Source of the DNA: Parelaphostrongylus tenuis
Lineage: Eukaryota; Nematoda; Chromadorea; Rhabditida; Metastrongylidae
Length of the DNA: 64,000 bases
Assembly: GCA_019055375.1 (NCBI GenBank)
Contig: JAHQIW010003890.1
Coordinates: 124,001 to 188,000 of the forward strand
Reading direction: 5' to 3'
Position 1 is the first letter of the stretch, and every line of letters starts with the position of its first letter. Shown here piece after piece: positions 45,202-54,997 of this stretch. The position numbers were made by a program, and so were the translations under genes. The notes below the pieces were generated by a model. That model was not told the DNA's origin, made no database searches, and saw only the letters and a program-made list of their open reading frames with translations.

Positions 45202-48200
45202 TTGCAAGCGTTTGAAGAGATTAGGTAAGCAGTGCCTACGCTCATGCAAACACCGTCTCTCCGTCAGAACATATTAGGCATTGCTTCGTCGAGCAGAGGC
45301 GGTCATATAAGCGGTCGCGAACTAACTGGCGCTTCAAAGTATTCTGTAGCATTTTAATTATCGTTACCGATTTCTCCAAACGTGTTCTTTTCACACAACG
45401 TTTCATACCTGTACTATCTCATCTGAAGAAAAGGGAGGATAAGCGAGACTATGCTTTTGCTGGACTTTTGTTCGGAAGCGTGCTGATTCCTCTAAACTTA
45501 AGCCGAGTGGGTGCAAATCCTTAGCCATTAGGAATAGCTATTTCCTGAGTCAGCTTCACGGATTATACTCTCTGCTCTCTTCCAGTGCATACACTAGCGG
45601 CTGTTTGAAACATATTTTTACTAACGCCTTTTTCATGGCTAAGTCTTTGCAGCTTTTCATGCCTAAGGACTTGCAGTTTTCTTTAACGCCTTTTTCATGT
45701 GTGAGGAATGAGAGGCGCGGTAGTGAGCCAAAAAATTTCTATTATTTGGCTTCCGGCACCACTTCGTAATTTGGCCGTTATCGGAATCAATTATCTTTTG
45801 GTGTTTCAATATTTTTTCTAATGTAACATCGTCACTTCGCAAAACATTGGGCATTTCTTGTCCTCTAATGAGTATCGCTCTGAGATCTGGTTTATTTCAG
45901 AGACCTTTGACACACCTGGTGAAACATTGTAGAATTCCGATATTTACTTCCAAAGACTTCTCATGAAATTAAGCATAGCTGTTATAAGTGAACTTGATTT
46001 CTGTCAGAAGCTCGTGCTTGTTTTTGAAAACGCAAAGTTTGTAGGACGATATCGTTTGTATATCCATTTGGTTCGACACTCTCAGTCAATCGCTTGGCCA
46101 CGCCAGTGCTTTCCACAGGCAGCGCCTGCCTTCCTATCGGACGACCAGTGGTCGCCTTCCACGAAAGCGAGGTTTTTCCTTTTTTCTCCATTAGTTCGTT
46201 CGCTTTCACCTGGGTCGAAATCCTGTCTCAGAAGATATTAGACACTGCTCTAATACTTGAAATGGCTACCCACATCACCACGGAAGTGGCAATGAAAATT
46301 CGCCGCGATGCAACGGTTACGAAGATCAACAGTGGAAGAAGAATAACTACTGAGGACTACTAAACGTGAATTATCATGGTTCTCCTAGAAGGAAAACTAC
46401 TGAAACGTTAATAATAAATCGTAAACACGTCGTATTAACTCAACAATAAAAGAGAACGAAGATTATTTGCTAACGAGTTTGTCTCTGTAGTGGGAGTGAA
46501 TTTGGCTTCCTCGCCCAGCATTCGTTATTTTCTTCGATAATTTCAAACATTTCAGGCTGTCCGAGGAAGACTAGCCGTATGCGGTTCTGTCCACATGTTC
46601 TGTGACCAGTACATCGACAAGGAGGAGAATAGCAAAATATTTGTTAGTCATCGTAAATCCTCGCTTAGTTTTCATTCTAACAAATTTTCATCATGAAAAA
46701 CTCTCATAGTGAAAACTGGAAGAAAGAATTTATGGTCAAGAATGTGCGAAAATCAATTCGGCTTTATTCATACCGCTCATTTAGAGTAAACTCTAATTTT
46801 TGAGATCATTCTTCCTCTGAATACGCTGACATAAACAAATCTGGTTTGCTCATCGGCGAAACTGTTTTTCTTCGCCGTAAAACCTGAAATAATACTTTAT
46901 TTCATCTCATTTAGTCCTTCTTTACATTCATCTTGCTTCTGACTTTTCATTTCAGGATGCAATTATGGAATATTTACTTGAAGGCTATGAATTGAACAAA
47001 ATCGATGCAACTGAACCGGAACTTTCTGATTACGTCCAAATTCCGGACCACGTGCGACTCTCTGAAGAATTAAAGGTTTCTAAAAAACGCTATCTATCCT
47101 TTGGCTTCCTTGTTCTTTTGGGAACTAGAGCGGTAGCGCAACACGTTAACTTTGAATATTTTGAATATTCAAATAAACCAACATTACAATTGTGCAGGTC
47201 CTTCCAGATTTCTTATGTGTTACGTTACGTACAATAGAGCTTTCCCAAATCTTCACAATAGGCTTACTTTCGCTTTTGTGTACTGGAGGAAGTATTTCCC
47301 AAACAACTATAATCACAGCTTACTGCACGGGAGAATTGGAATGCCTTGCTTTCGAAGGGCGCCATGGTCGAGTGATTGTGATGTTCGTCTCGACGCGCAT
47401 AGAGCCAAGCTTCACCCCCCAACTCTCCGTGGCAGTCAGCAACAGCTTTCTGTGGAATGCAGCGCACAGGCTATTCTCAAGATTGGAAGAAGATTCGCTC
47501 AACCAGTTGTCTACGACCTTCGAGAAAAGGACGATATAACAAACTGAATGCTAGAAGCACCGTGATGCACGCAGTAGAAAAAAGAAAAAACACAGGGAAG
47601 ACGGATCAGTATAACTTTCTAAAAAAAGGGTGGTTTATCAATCTGTATCACAGTTCTTTTCAATGTCCAGACTCTAGCTCACTCAGCATCTGGTTCGCTT
47701 TTCGCCTTCCTCATTAATCTCGTAGAATACTGGATGAAAACGTCTCCTTGTAATGGCGAGGATAGCCAGGCTGGAACGTTTCGTAGGACATGCGCTGTTA
47801 ACCCCTCTCCCGGTCCATCCGCGCCGGGCATCACAACTCGGCCACAGTTTCCCTTCCTCGTTATGTGAAAACATAGGAATAGGAGCAGGAATAATAAAAA
47901 ATATTAGTTGTAATAGCGGTTTGGATATAGGTGTGCATGCAAGAAGCAGATTTTGATGTGTTTGCTGCTACGGACTTCATGAAATGCTTCGACCAATCCA
48001 TCACCTATTTCGATCTCAACGTCTGGCCAAAAGTCCTCAGGTGAATTTTTCTTCCTCTTAATCACAATAAAGCATGCATTTCGTCTACAGAATTACCTTT
48101 GTTTTTGAAAAGAATTCTTTTCCTTCAACCCCTTTTTAGCGGTTGTATGATATTACAAATTTACCCAGTGATGTTAAGTGATGTGCACAAGTTTGACGTT

Positions 48201-51200
48201 GAAGGACTCGAATCCGCATTTCACCCTTACCGGGGACGCGTACTCTATAACCAGCTGCACTACCGACACCTGTTTTGCCACCACTATATTTGTGCTACAT
48301 CGCATCAGTCTGTCAGGAATCAAGCGTAACGGTTTGGCGTGGTAGTCGACATTGACAATGAATCCAGTTACGCTGACAGATATTAGATAGTATGTCATCA
48401 AGGGTGGAAAGTGTGAAATGCGGGCTCCAGTCCCACCTGACGTCAAAATTCTACACACCACTCTGCATTTGGGTATATCTTTGTCCACCTTCTTCCTTTA
48501 TCTGATCAAATATCAGCAGCTGATAGGTTTAGAAATCGTCTTACAGTATTTAACTTATTCACCTTCTTATAACGTACTATACATTTGCAACAAAATAGGT
48601 GATAATTTGGCTTTTTTCGATATCGAGCAAAGAGTTTTGGAAGAGAGTTTTTGCCTGACAAAGATATTCCATTTGACTGCTAATAAATTATTGGAAGCTC
48701 AAATCTCGGAGAATTTTAAAATGTAGTCGTCTCGCATCGTGGCAAAGGAGTTCGTCTTTGCTGTGTAGGTTCTCTTACCAAGGTCGGGTTAAGATTTCTA
48801 GAGTGCTACAAATGAAGATTCCTCACTCGACTCAAGATTATTCTACTAAGTCAAATATGTGGAACTATTTGATTTATGTTATTTCACAGAAAAATGCCAC
48901 TTGATGGCTTCACGCGATAGTATAAAATGACAGTAGTGGTTGAATAACGCCAGTTCATTATAATTACTACTACATCTTCTTTGTTGATTGAGCCACTTTC
49001 AAAAAATTTAGCGTCTCAACTCGTCTTGTCATCTTCAGATCCGATTGGTCCGAGTCGATACTTTAGAGTCACTTGTCCTCGTTGTGGCGTTCGTTGTCGT
49101 TTAAAACGAATGTACTTTGGTGAAGCACCGCTCAAATCAAAGCTCACCCAGGAGTGCTCTTTTTTATACAGCACGGCTGCTGGTGACAGCGATTGTCCAA
49201 TGGAATTACTTGTCACGACGCAGACGAACGACTGTGAAGCCTCAGCTCCGATCAGTCGGCTCCGAAGGAGACGAAACGTGTTGCAACATTAGCCGAATAA
49301 ATTAGTTCAATAACAGCTTTATGAAGCTGACTTGATCAACAAAGACGATATTATTGATTAGCGTGATCAAATTGAAACAAAGTCGACTATGAAAATACCA
49401 GGTCTTCTCATAAGTTTTGGTAGTAGAGCAATGCAAACCGCATTTCACTGACTATAAGTGATTGGAACTGCTTAACATAATTTTGAAGTATAGGCAATCA
49501 GCGAGCTTTTTGTCATTCATCTCTCAGGCAATAAGTCAATACCGTACTCATGGAACTCGTCATCTTTGATTTTGAAGAAAGTTGTCAATCTTCGATGCAA
49601 ATGATCGACGTCTCGGAACTTCTCGTTGCAATGGAAAGTGCTGCAGCAACCGCGAAAGGTGATAGCCAGGCATTAACAAGCCAGGACTCTACGTTCGATG
49701 ATCCAAAAACCCTTCCACATTGCCAGTCTGACGACATGCAGTTCTGTGTGTCTAGAAGCAGGATGAGATTGCGGCGATGTAGAGTTGACGGGGCTTTGTC
49801 GGGGCTCCGTTTCAGCGGTCCTGCTGCTCACAATAGCGCAGGACGTTAATCACCGCTCCAGCTTTCAGTAAGCCGCAGTGATTCGGCCTGGCGCGATCCC
49901 AATAAATGAAGAGCCTTCGGCGCGCATCGACTCCAACGTGGGGTTGGAGTTCCTCGCTGGCCTGGTAAAAAAACCATAGATTCGGACAACGTAGATTCCT
50001 CGAAAAATTCACATTTTGTCAGCGGTGAACCTTGGTCAGAAATGGAGTGCAAAGATAACGACGGAGCACTTCTTGAGAGATGTGCAATTCTAATCACTTC
50101 TTGTTAATAAATTTGGTGTTTAGTGATGTACTGCTGAGACTTATACGAAGACCTAATATTACTACTGATTCATTATTGGAGTGGAATTGTGTGCTTAACA
50201 CCAGAAGCGCTTCCATTTTAATGCACATTGGATTTGAAACGTTTCAACATTTCGACTTCAATATTCGACTTCTTGCTCAGAGAAAATTTTATCGTTTAAG
50301 AAAGGACATTGAAATCTACTATTACTAACAAAAAACTTAATCTGATAAGGATATGACTTATTTTGAGCCATAGGTCTAGTGCTATATAGGCGCCTATTTC
50401 GTCCTATTGGGACTCATCAGTAGCGCGCCTATATAGCACTAGACCTATGGCTCAAAATAAGTCATATCCTTATCAGATTAAATCATTTTGAGCGGGTCTG
50501 TAAAAAAGCAGTCGATAGCAAAAAACTTAATTTTTTTGTATGTCACATAGTGAACATCTAAGTGTGAAAACAATAGTATCAATATAGTTACAAGCAAAAC
50601 TTTTTTCATAAGTTCACTGAGTTCTCAATTTTGCAAGGCCTGCAATTGTCGAAAGTCCTATCATCAACTATCGTCTGGCCAGCTTTTGACTTTATGTGCT
50701 GAATACCCAAATCATATAATGTAGAACGTTTATACTTAGGGCGTATGAGCAGCTACAAGTAAAGGTTGAGCCACTGACGCTCATCGTGCCGCAGTTTGAA
50801 CTGCCACTTCCTCCTCTACTCCCAGCAGTGAGTTTTTAACTTTCGTCCAAGTTAAATCAGCGTTAACTGACGTCAACGAGAATAGTTGAGTAAGAATCAA
50901 TTTAGACGAGACATATAAAAAGGGTTGATTTGCATGTATTCACATCCAAAAACAGAAAAGATCAAAATATTTTTCATGATGCTCCGAAATCATCTCTCGT
51001 TTTGATCTTTTTTAAAAACCATACTATTCTGCAATTTAGCTGTAGTGCTAATCAAGACTGCTATATGTTCTCTTGAAAATAAGTGGATTATCAAATGAAA
51101 TTTAGGTATTTCCACCAAGTTTTCGAGAACTGCCACCTCCGAAACTAGAGCTCTTCGATTTAGACGAAATGTTTAGCAGTGAAGAAGTTCGTCTAGCCCA

Positions 51201-51783
51201 ACTCACTAACAAATGTATGAAATCATCGTAATTCGAAACCTCCGCCAAGGGTGGATCATGCGCGGATTACTACGAGATAACATTCATTTTTTGTAGGCGA
51301 AGAATCAGATTTGGAATTTTATATCAATGAAGCCGGCGAAATCCTTGGAATTGGAGAAGGTATTCCTCAAAATGAGCGCACTCCGAAGCGAATCCTTGAA
51401 CATGCCTTGGTTCAGCTGTTTGAATTCAAGAAGTTAGGACAGGTTGGAAGGAAGGATTTTGACGCTATCGTAATCTGTGTTCACGAAATATTTTTATTTG
51501 TGGTTCATTGTTATAGCAAACATATTCTTTTAATCGCATTACGAAGGTATTTCTCAATAGTTTTTGTCGTACTATGGAGAATCGAAAACCAAAAAATTTA
51601 CTGTTGCAAGTTTAGAGTATCTTTTCTGAAAAATCATCTTTAGACTGGATTTGTGCTGTATCTCTATTTTATTTCTCAAATTATGTGATTAAGGACGGAG
51701 ACGTTGCTGACGCGTTTATCTACAACAACGTCGACGAACAAGAAGAGCAATTCTCCGATATCGGAGACTACGATGATCTGTAA
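38787..51783 (+). CDS. osm-6: Intraflagellar transport protein IFT52 (OSM-6), 13 exons
   Basis: Core subunit of the IFT-B complex, which carries cargo along ciliary microtubules. In nematodes it is needed to build sensory-neuron cilia. The join 38787-38846, 39481-39620, 39769-39856, 40146-40275, 41892-42024, 46045-46171, 46556-46642, 46956-47075, 47931-48040, 50740-50827, 51106-51214, 51297-51469, 51694-51783 is 1455 nt (484 residues plus stop), and every splice phase matches. The N-terminal GIFT domain covers about residues 35-295 (GGEQHTGTNINFLLEE, YKYFDPKEALISNGVLNR, LSTGSACLPIGRP, DQYIDKEENSKI, ELSDYVQIPD). A linker follows (CMQEADFDVF). The proline-rich segment (LPLPPLLPAVFPPSFREL) and the C-terminal IFT46-contact region (LAQLTNKCEESDLEFYI, KRILEHALVQLFEFKKL) complete it, ending in an acidic tail. 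The length is close to that of known OSM-6. An X-box lies 200 bp upstream. Confidence 0.96.
39245..39365. repeat. tRNA-like foldback, collapsed hairpin
   Basis: Inverted T-arm halves (GGGAGTTGAACCTGCG left, CACGGGTTTAATTTATGTC right) joined by a short centre. Both flanks carry CAGAC/GTCTGAGGT. Lies in osm-6 intron 1, about 115 bp before exon 2. Confidence 0.5.
39481..39620 (+). CDS. osm-6: osm-6 exon 2
   Basis: Acceptor TCTCTTTAAG. It encodes HKIIIDQSKKEVFSIHSGL and RRLKNVWTVE, which aligns with the family's IxFDxSKKExF opening of the GIFT domain. It ends in phase 2 before GTGAGT. Confidence 0.88.
39769..39856 (+). CDS. osm-6: osm-6 exon 3
   Basis: Acceptor CTTCATCAG. It encodes NSDEITDGMFEGVAAFVLP then KLNISE, corresponding to the family's ITxxxLxGxxLxVxxGPRExF segment. 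Confidence 0.9.
40146..40275 (+). CDS. osm-6: osm-6 exon 4
   Basis: Acceptor TTTCAG. It encodes LESIRNFIVNGGAVLALLS then GGEQHTGTNINFLLEEFGI, the most conserved stretch of the GIFT domain. It ends in phase 1. Confidence 0.95.
40855..41411 (-). mobile_element. Internally deleted mariner with terminal inverted repeats
   Basis: Ends TTAGGTTGGGGAAAAAG (left) and CTAAATTGGGGAAAAAC (right, read inward), each flanked by TA. The minus strand carries only the C-terminal transposase part: SLEHFLRERRFENLIRLKK and IDGRIVDDDDPYIYA near 40950-41150. The length, about 557 bp, is under half of a full mariner. Lies in osm-6 intron 4. Confidence 0.8.
41892..42024 (+). CDS. osm-6: osm-6 exon 5
   Basis: Acceptor TTTCAG. 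It encodes DAVIRSIFYKYFDPKEALI then SNGVLNRSIAVAAKKS, aligning with the NDAVxRxxxYKYFHPKEALV block. It ends in phase 2. The following 4-kb intron contains the Penelope remnant and a tRNA-like foldback. Confidence 0.95.
43342..43415 (+). ncRNA. Decayed hammerhead copy F in osm-6 intron 5
   Basis: An intact CTGATGA core (43354-43360) is followed by GGCTGAAAGATCG, a damaged GAAA (CAATACGTG) and CTAGTACTCTATA, which aligns with the 3' half of copies D and E. Helix I does not close well. It lies in sense orientation to osm-6. Confidence 0.4.
44125..44500. repeat. tRNA-like foldback element
   Basis: Left inverted head (GGAATTCGAACCCAAGTCCC ... CCGTTGCACTATCAACG), body CTACGCTACATTGCG, right plus-strand T-arm (GAGATCTAGGTTTAAATCCC) and the family tail TTTTTGCACAACAC. 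Lies in osm-6 intron 5 beside the Penelope remnant. Confidence 0.6.
44660..44693 (-). repeat. Terminal hammerhead-like motif of the Penelope remnant
   Basis: GCT, TTGAAGA, A, GGC, CAGACT, GTC, GAAA, CGT, C, AGC on the minus strand. The helix I pair GCT/AGC and GAAA are kept. C3 of the core is changed and there is one extra A, as in the copy at 3817. Confidence 0.4.
45168..45196. repeat. (TA)n microsatellite inside the Penelope endonuclease
   Basis: About 14 TA units replace the codons just before ETGRP. In frame the repeat reads IYIYIYI, so it probably grew from the YIG part of the GIY-YIG motif. Confidence 0.85.
46045..46171 (+). CDS. osm-6: osm-6 exon 6
   Basis: Acceptor GTTTGTAG. It encodes TISFVYPFGSTLSVNRLA then PVLSTGSACLPIGRPVVAF. 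It is phase-compatible with exon 5 (CA|G) and ends in phase 0 before GTTTTT. Confidence 0.95.
46556..46642 (+). CDS. osm-6: osm-6 exon 7
   Basis: Acceptor TTTCAG. It encodes AVRGRLAVCGSVHMFCDQY then IDKEENSKIF, the family's LAVxGSxHMFxDQYxDKEENSKI signature. The donor is TTT|GTTAGT. Confidence 0.96.
46956..47075 (+). CDS. osm-6: osm-6 exon 8
   Basis: Acceptor TTTCAG. It encodes DAIMEYLLEGYELNKIDA then EPELSDYVQIPDHVRLSEE, closing the GIFT domain. The donor is AAG|GTTTCT. Confidence 0.95.
47715..47840 (+). repeat. Dispersed repeat family R, copy 4
   Basis: CTCGTAGAATACTGGATGAA, ACGTCTCCTTGTAATGGCG, GGAACGTTTCGTAGGACATG and CCTCTCCCGG. Lies about 90 bp upstream of osm-6 exon 9. Confidence 0.5.
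47931..48040 (+). CDS. osm-6: osm-6 exon 9
   Basis: Acceptor GGATATAG. It encodes VCMQEADFDVFAATDFMK then CFDQSITYFDLNVWPKVL, matching the family's CLQEsDxxPxxFxxLFDxxxYxLD linker. It begins in phase 0 and ends in phase 2, as its neighbours require. Confidence 0.85.
48188..48475. repeat. tRNA-like foldback element
   Basis: Left inverted head (GGACTCGAATCCGCATTTC, CTGCACTACCGACACC), body CTACATCGCATCAGTCTGTC, right arm AAATGCGGGCTCCAGTCCC then TTCTACACACCACTC. Lies in osm-6 intron 9. Confidence 0.6.
49500..50105 (-). pseudogene. Mariner transposase remnant
   Basis: Related to the 33.1-kb copy. The minus strand gives NVNFSRNLRCPNLWFFYQ, ARRRLFIYWDRARPNH, ACRQTGNVEGFLDHRT in several frames. 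Lies in osm-6 intron 9, 230 bp from the palindromic element. Confidence 0.5.
50329..50531. mobile_element. Palindromic hammerhead-bearing element with target duplication
   Basis: Arms 50337-50393 and 50425-50481 are perfect 57-bp inverted repeats around a 31-nt loop. A tail (AGCGGGTCTGTAAAAAAGC, AGTCGATAGC) follows. CAAAAAACTTAAT occurs directly on both sides (50329-50341 and 50519-50531), a likely 13-bp target-site duplication, which suggests retroposition rather than cut-and-paste. Located in osm-6 intron 9. Confidence 0.75.
50381..50424 (-). ncRNA. Hammerhead ribozyme candidate G2, core intact
   Basis: Same motif as G1: helix I GCTA/TAGC, CTGATGA (50420-50414), GTCCCAATAGGAC, GAAA (50400-50397), TAGGCGCCTA hairpin, cleavage expected after position 50385. 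It sits at the centre of a long palindrome, so the ribozyme fold competes with a 57-bp hairpin. Antisense to osm-6. Confidence 0.72.
50740..50827 (+). CDS. osm-6: osm-6 exon 10
   Basis: Acceptor TACTTAG. It encodes AYEQLQVKVEPLTLIVPQF then ELPLPPLLPA, the EPLxLIxPQFExPLPxLxPA block. The donor is GTGAGT. Confidence 0.95.
51106..51214 (+). CDS. osm-6: osm-6 exon 11
   Basis: Acceptor AAATTTAG. It encodes VFPPSFRELPPPKLELFDL then DEMFSSEEVRLAQLTNK. The donor GTATGA leaves phase 1, so the cysteine codon is split. Confidence 0.95.
51297..51469 (+). CDS. osm-6: osm-6 exon 12
   Basis: Acceptor TTTTTTGTAG. It encodes EESDLEFYINEAGEILGI then RTPKRILEHALVQLFEFKK, the C-terminal IFT46-binding region. 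Reading through the GTAATC donor gives a nonsense tail, so the exon ends at GACGCTATC. Confidence 0.95.
51694..51783 (+). CDS. osm-6: osm-6 exon 13 (acidic C-terminus, stop)
   Basis: Encodes DGDVADAFIYNNVDEQEE then FSDIGDYDDL and TAA. The acceptor (GTGATTAAG) is weak, but the reading frame, phase and acidic tail fit. Confidence 0.85.
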   Translation, partial: DGDVADAFIYNNVDEQEEQFSDIGDYDDL

Positions 51784-51808
51784 AAGTGTTCGCACACGAA
51801 GCAATTAT

Positions 51809-51814
51809 AATAAA
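51809..51814 (+). promoter_or_regulatory. Polyadenylation signal of osm-6
   Basis: A canonical AATAAA lies 26 nt after the stop codon, fitting the short 3' UTRs of nematode genes. Confidence 0.75.
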
Positions 51815-53504
51815 AGACTATGACAATCATGAATGCAAACTGTCTTGCATATCACATAGACTCCAATGAGAGCGACGCAAAAAACAAAAATGGTAATCAG
51901 TAATCGGTGAAGGCTCAGAAACCTACTTTTTCGTTATCATCGCTCCATTGCCCCATTAACGGCTGATACTGACAGTAACAGAATATGGTTATTCCATGCA
52001 TACGACGTGCATAATTCCCGTGGTATAGAGCAATTGAAGAGAGGTGCAGCATAGGAGTGCTGTCAGCGACGAATGCCTCTACGTGCGCAATCTGGCATCG
52101 CCTATTAAGTTCACATCATTTTTACAAGCATTTCCTGGTTTCTAATTTTTATCTGAAACGGTTATCGGTGATATGAAATCAGAAAAAAAAAACAGAAAGG
52201 TGAATATCGTGGAATTACTTGCCTCAAGAAAACAATCTTATTATATCTTGACATTTCAAAGATTTTTGCGCGCTGCAATCACGATCCTTTATACTTCGTC
52301 TCAATTGTGCTAACGCACATAACAGAGTAAGCCAGAACGTGACATCGATGGTATAGTGCGAATACACGCTACCTAGGAATGACATAGCCGATGTTCGAGT
52401 CTATCACTCATATATCAAGTTCCACGCATTTTTTTTGGTATTGAAGCATTCCTGTAGTATATTTCACATCGTTCTATGCTGTTCAAAATGACTTATTCAG
52501 CAAGCAGACATTGGAAAGTATGGGTTATTTGATGGTAAATATCAGACTGTCAACATCCTGCTCAACGTTAAGATAGCTCTTATTTCTGATCTTTACAACT
52601 ACTTTGTTAACAGGGAAGGAAGGAAAGAAAGCAGGAAAGAAGTGTTGTGAAGAAAAAGCTACTGCATGGAGAAGTCGTTTGCTCGTTTGTATTCAAGTTC
52701 CTCTCATTGTAAAACCCGTTATATTATTTCTTCTCAAATTACCTATATTACCATGACAAATAGCGGACACGAAGTTCAATTTCGAAGCAGAGGATTCCTA
52801 AGGGAGGGATTTTGAAAAGTGATATGCATCGACGAAAGACGGCAATTTTCTATTTGACATCTTTCCTACGAACAACATTAGATCTTCATAAAAAATAAAT
52901 CACAGAACTCGGTTATATAATAGAAGCCGCATCGTTTGGTTATACCTCAGCCATTACTAAACTCACCACACAAGATATTTTGAGAGTACTCGATGGAAGT
53001 CTTGTTACAATTTTGGATGATACAGTTAATAGCGAAACGTGATAGGAACGCGTCTCGCTTTGGTTAGCTCTCATGGATGCGCTCTGCTTCGGCTCCATTA
53101 AGTATCGTAAACGATAATTCTGAACCTTTTTTATTGCAATACATCCAGTAAAGCTTCACAATCTTTCTTCTTGCCATTTGTGAACAGGTTAATATTTCGC
53201 ACTTTCAGCGTTACTAAAGTAATATGACATTGTTTTGAGTCAATTCCTCTGCTACTGATTTACTCAGTGATTGAGAAGTTGTCAAACAGATGCTCACAAC
53301 ATCCTTTTTATCCTTATTTTGTTATTTATTTGACGCCACCACAGCTTTTTCATTACTTTAAGCGTTCCTGTACTTCTAGCATTCTATTAGCATCGATATG
53401 CTTCCATTTTATGGAAAGGAGAAAAGGCCCATAAGTTTAACCAACGAAGGCTTGAAATTGCCATAAATTAGAGTATATTCAAGTCATTATTAGGCTCTTG
53501 GGAT
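51815..53504. other. Spacer downstream of osm-6
   Basis: No open frame over 60 codons and no family recognised. A GGAAGGAAGGAAAGAAAG purine tract lies near 52613-52645. Confidence 0.3.
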
Positions 53505-54260
53505 GTACGATCGTTGACAACATCGACGAAGAATACGACCGGCTCATTCAACTTTGTCACGTGAGCGTTATGAAAGCCGTGAGTCTACGAGTTCACGGAA
53601 AGTCACGTAAAGACGCTTGCCTTCCGAAACACTCTATCTGAAACGGTAAAGTGGAATTATACAAACTATAGGTAACCAAAACCATAGATTGAATTTGCGA
53701 AACGCTACAGAGAAGCGACATGAGAAATTCAGAAAGAGAGAGGAGCAGAAGTTATGGCCGAAGCTGCAAAAGCTGGGAAGAGCATTTGAGAAAACCACCG
53801 AAGCTCGGCCTATTACAAGGCGAATATGATTGCACTCCTCACCTTGACGACAGCTACAGCTTCCAGAAGAGGAGTGAAGTAATTCATCACAAATATTACT
53901 CAAACCTCTTCAATGACCATGCCCTCTACACAGTCTCATTTAAAAGGAAAGAGGCTAATTTGTTGTTTCATCGGTTCTGTCTTCCGCAATCCTGCACATC
54001 ATCTCGTCTGTGAAGAATGGAACAACACTCGGTCCAGACACGATAAAACCAGAAAACCTAAATAACCTACTACCAGTTCTCATCATTACACTGGTTCGGC
54101 TCTTCACTCGCTATTTGTCAGAATACAAGGCTCTCAGTCACTGGAAGCCATCAGAATCGTGTTATTCTTCAAAACGGAGACCTTCACAGCATAGGCAATT
54201 ATGGCTCATTCTGCTTGCTCTCTGTTGTCTGTAAACTCTTCACTCGAGACATTCTAAAGA
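53505..54260 (+). pseudogene. RTE-type non-LTR retrotransposon fragment
   Basis: IDEEYDRLIQLCHVSVMKA (53535), a KSRK linker, EKFRKREEQKLWPK and SSVKNGTTLGPDTIKPENL (54000), then LVRLFTRYLSEYKALSHW. This is the endonuclease-RT linker and RT start, frame-shifted after 54150. Confidence 0.75.
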
Positions 54261-54878
54261 GGATTGTCAGAACACCAAGGTATATTCGCGCCACCACTCA
54301 TTCATGAACATCTCTATGTTAGCTGTCAGCCACCAACCATTAACAGGTTTGGTCGCGTATGCGACTCCGCTTAATAAACCCTGTTGAGCTGACAGCCATT
54401 GTAATAGCTTAAACTCGAAATTTCTAGTACTTCTACTGCATTTCTCGCAGTGTTATGATGTCTCACATATCTCTAAAAGAATTGAGTGGCGAGCAAAAGT
54501 TAGAAAAAATATGATGGTCAGCTAATCTCTAGAGCACGGAGGACTCACTGTGCTACTCTTGTACGCGATAGAGAAAAATGGAAATGCTGCTGGTGATCGC
54601 TGAAGCACTCGATGATCAGCGGGACGTTAGGTGATGTAGGTGATAGTGCATAACTATGCATTCATGAATGTCGACTAATATGCAAAAGTTGAGTCTCGGA
54701 CAAGGGGCTCGGAGATATTTCAAGAAGCGGGTGAAGTACCACATAGCTGCAGTTTGCATATTACTTAGAATTCCTGACTCAAGTATGTAGGTAGTAAATA
54801 TAGTAAAAGCATCATAATATTGCCACTAAAGCAGTAAAGTAAAAAATGAATGTATAACTGCTTTGCCAGCATTTACAG

Positions 54879-54997
54879 GTGAGGTTCGCGACTTGTACGA
54901 CCTTTCCTCAATGATTCGGCACGAAGTATTATCCAATGTCCAATCTGGAGATCTGGGAAAACGCTTATATAAAGCTTCTTCCTCTCACAAAATCCAT
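54879..54997 (+). CDS. Isolated exon-like segment, unidentified
   Basis: Acceptor CATTTACAG and donor CAT|GTAAAT bound 119 nt reading EVRDLYDLSSMIRHEVLS then GDLGKRLYKASSSHKIH. It is phase 2 in and phase 0 out. The composition looks coding and the pattern faintly recalls histidine acid phosphatases, but partner exons were not found. An open stretch at 55111-55374 contains IIGHDKLNSYL and might be related, though no clean acceptor links it. It could be a pseudogene exon. Confidence 0.25.

Larger units (their letters stand above)
44640..45900 (-). mobile_element. Penelope-like retroelement remnant (GIY-YIG endonuclease end)
   Basis: Minus-strand fragments in order: RKPNNRNFLAHYRASHSSHMKK-like linker near 45700, RLYDRLCSTKQCLIC near 45270-45320, ISETGRPFYVRLEKH near 45150, VDYDKDVTILAREHKAAA then GILEELWI near 45000. 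These are the RT-to-GIY-YIG linker and endonuclease of Penelope-like elements. Multiple stops and frameshifts make it dead. The reverse-transcriptase catalytic part is not seen. The hammerhead-like end motif follows at 44693-44660. It lies in osm-6 intron 5, antisense. Confidence 0.75.

Noticed and set aside
47152..47547. 131-codon plus-strand frame after osm-6 exon 8
   Set aside because: It does not match IFT52. The true next exon is at 47931. Probably repeat-derived.
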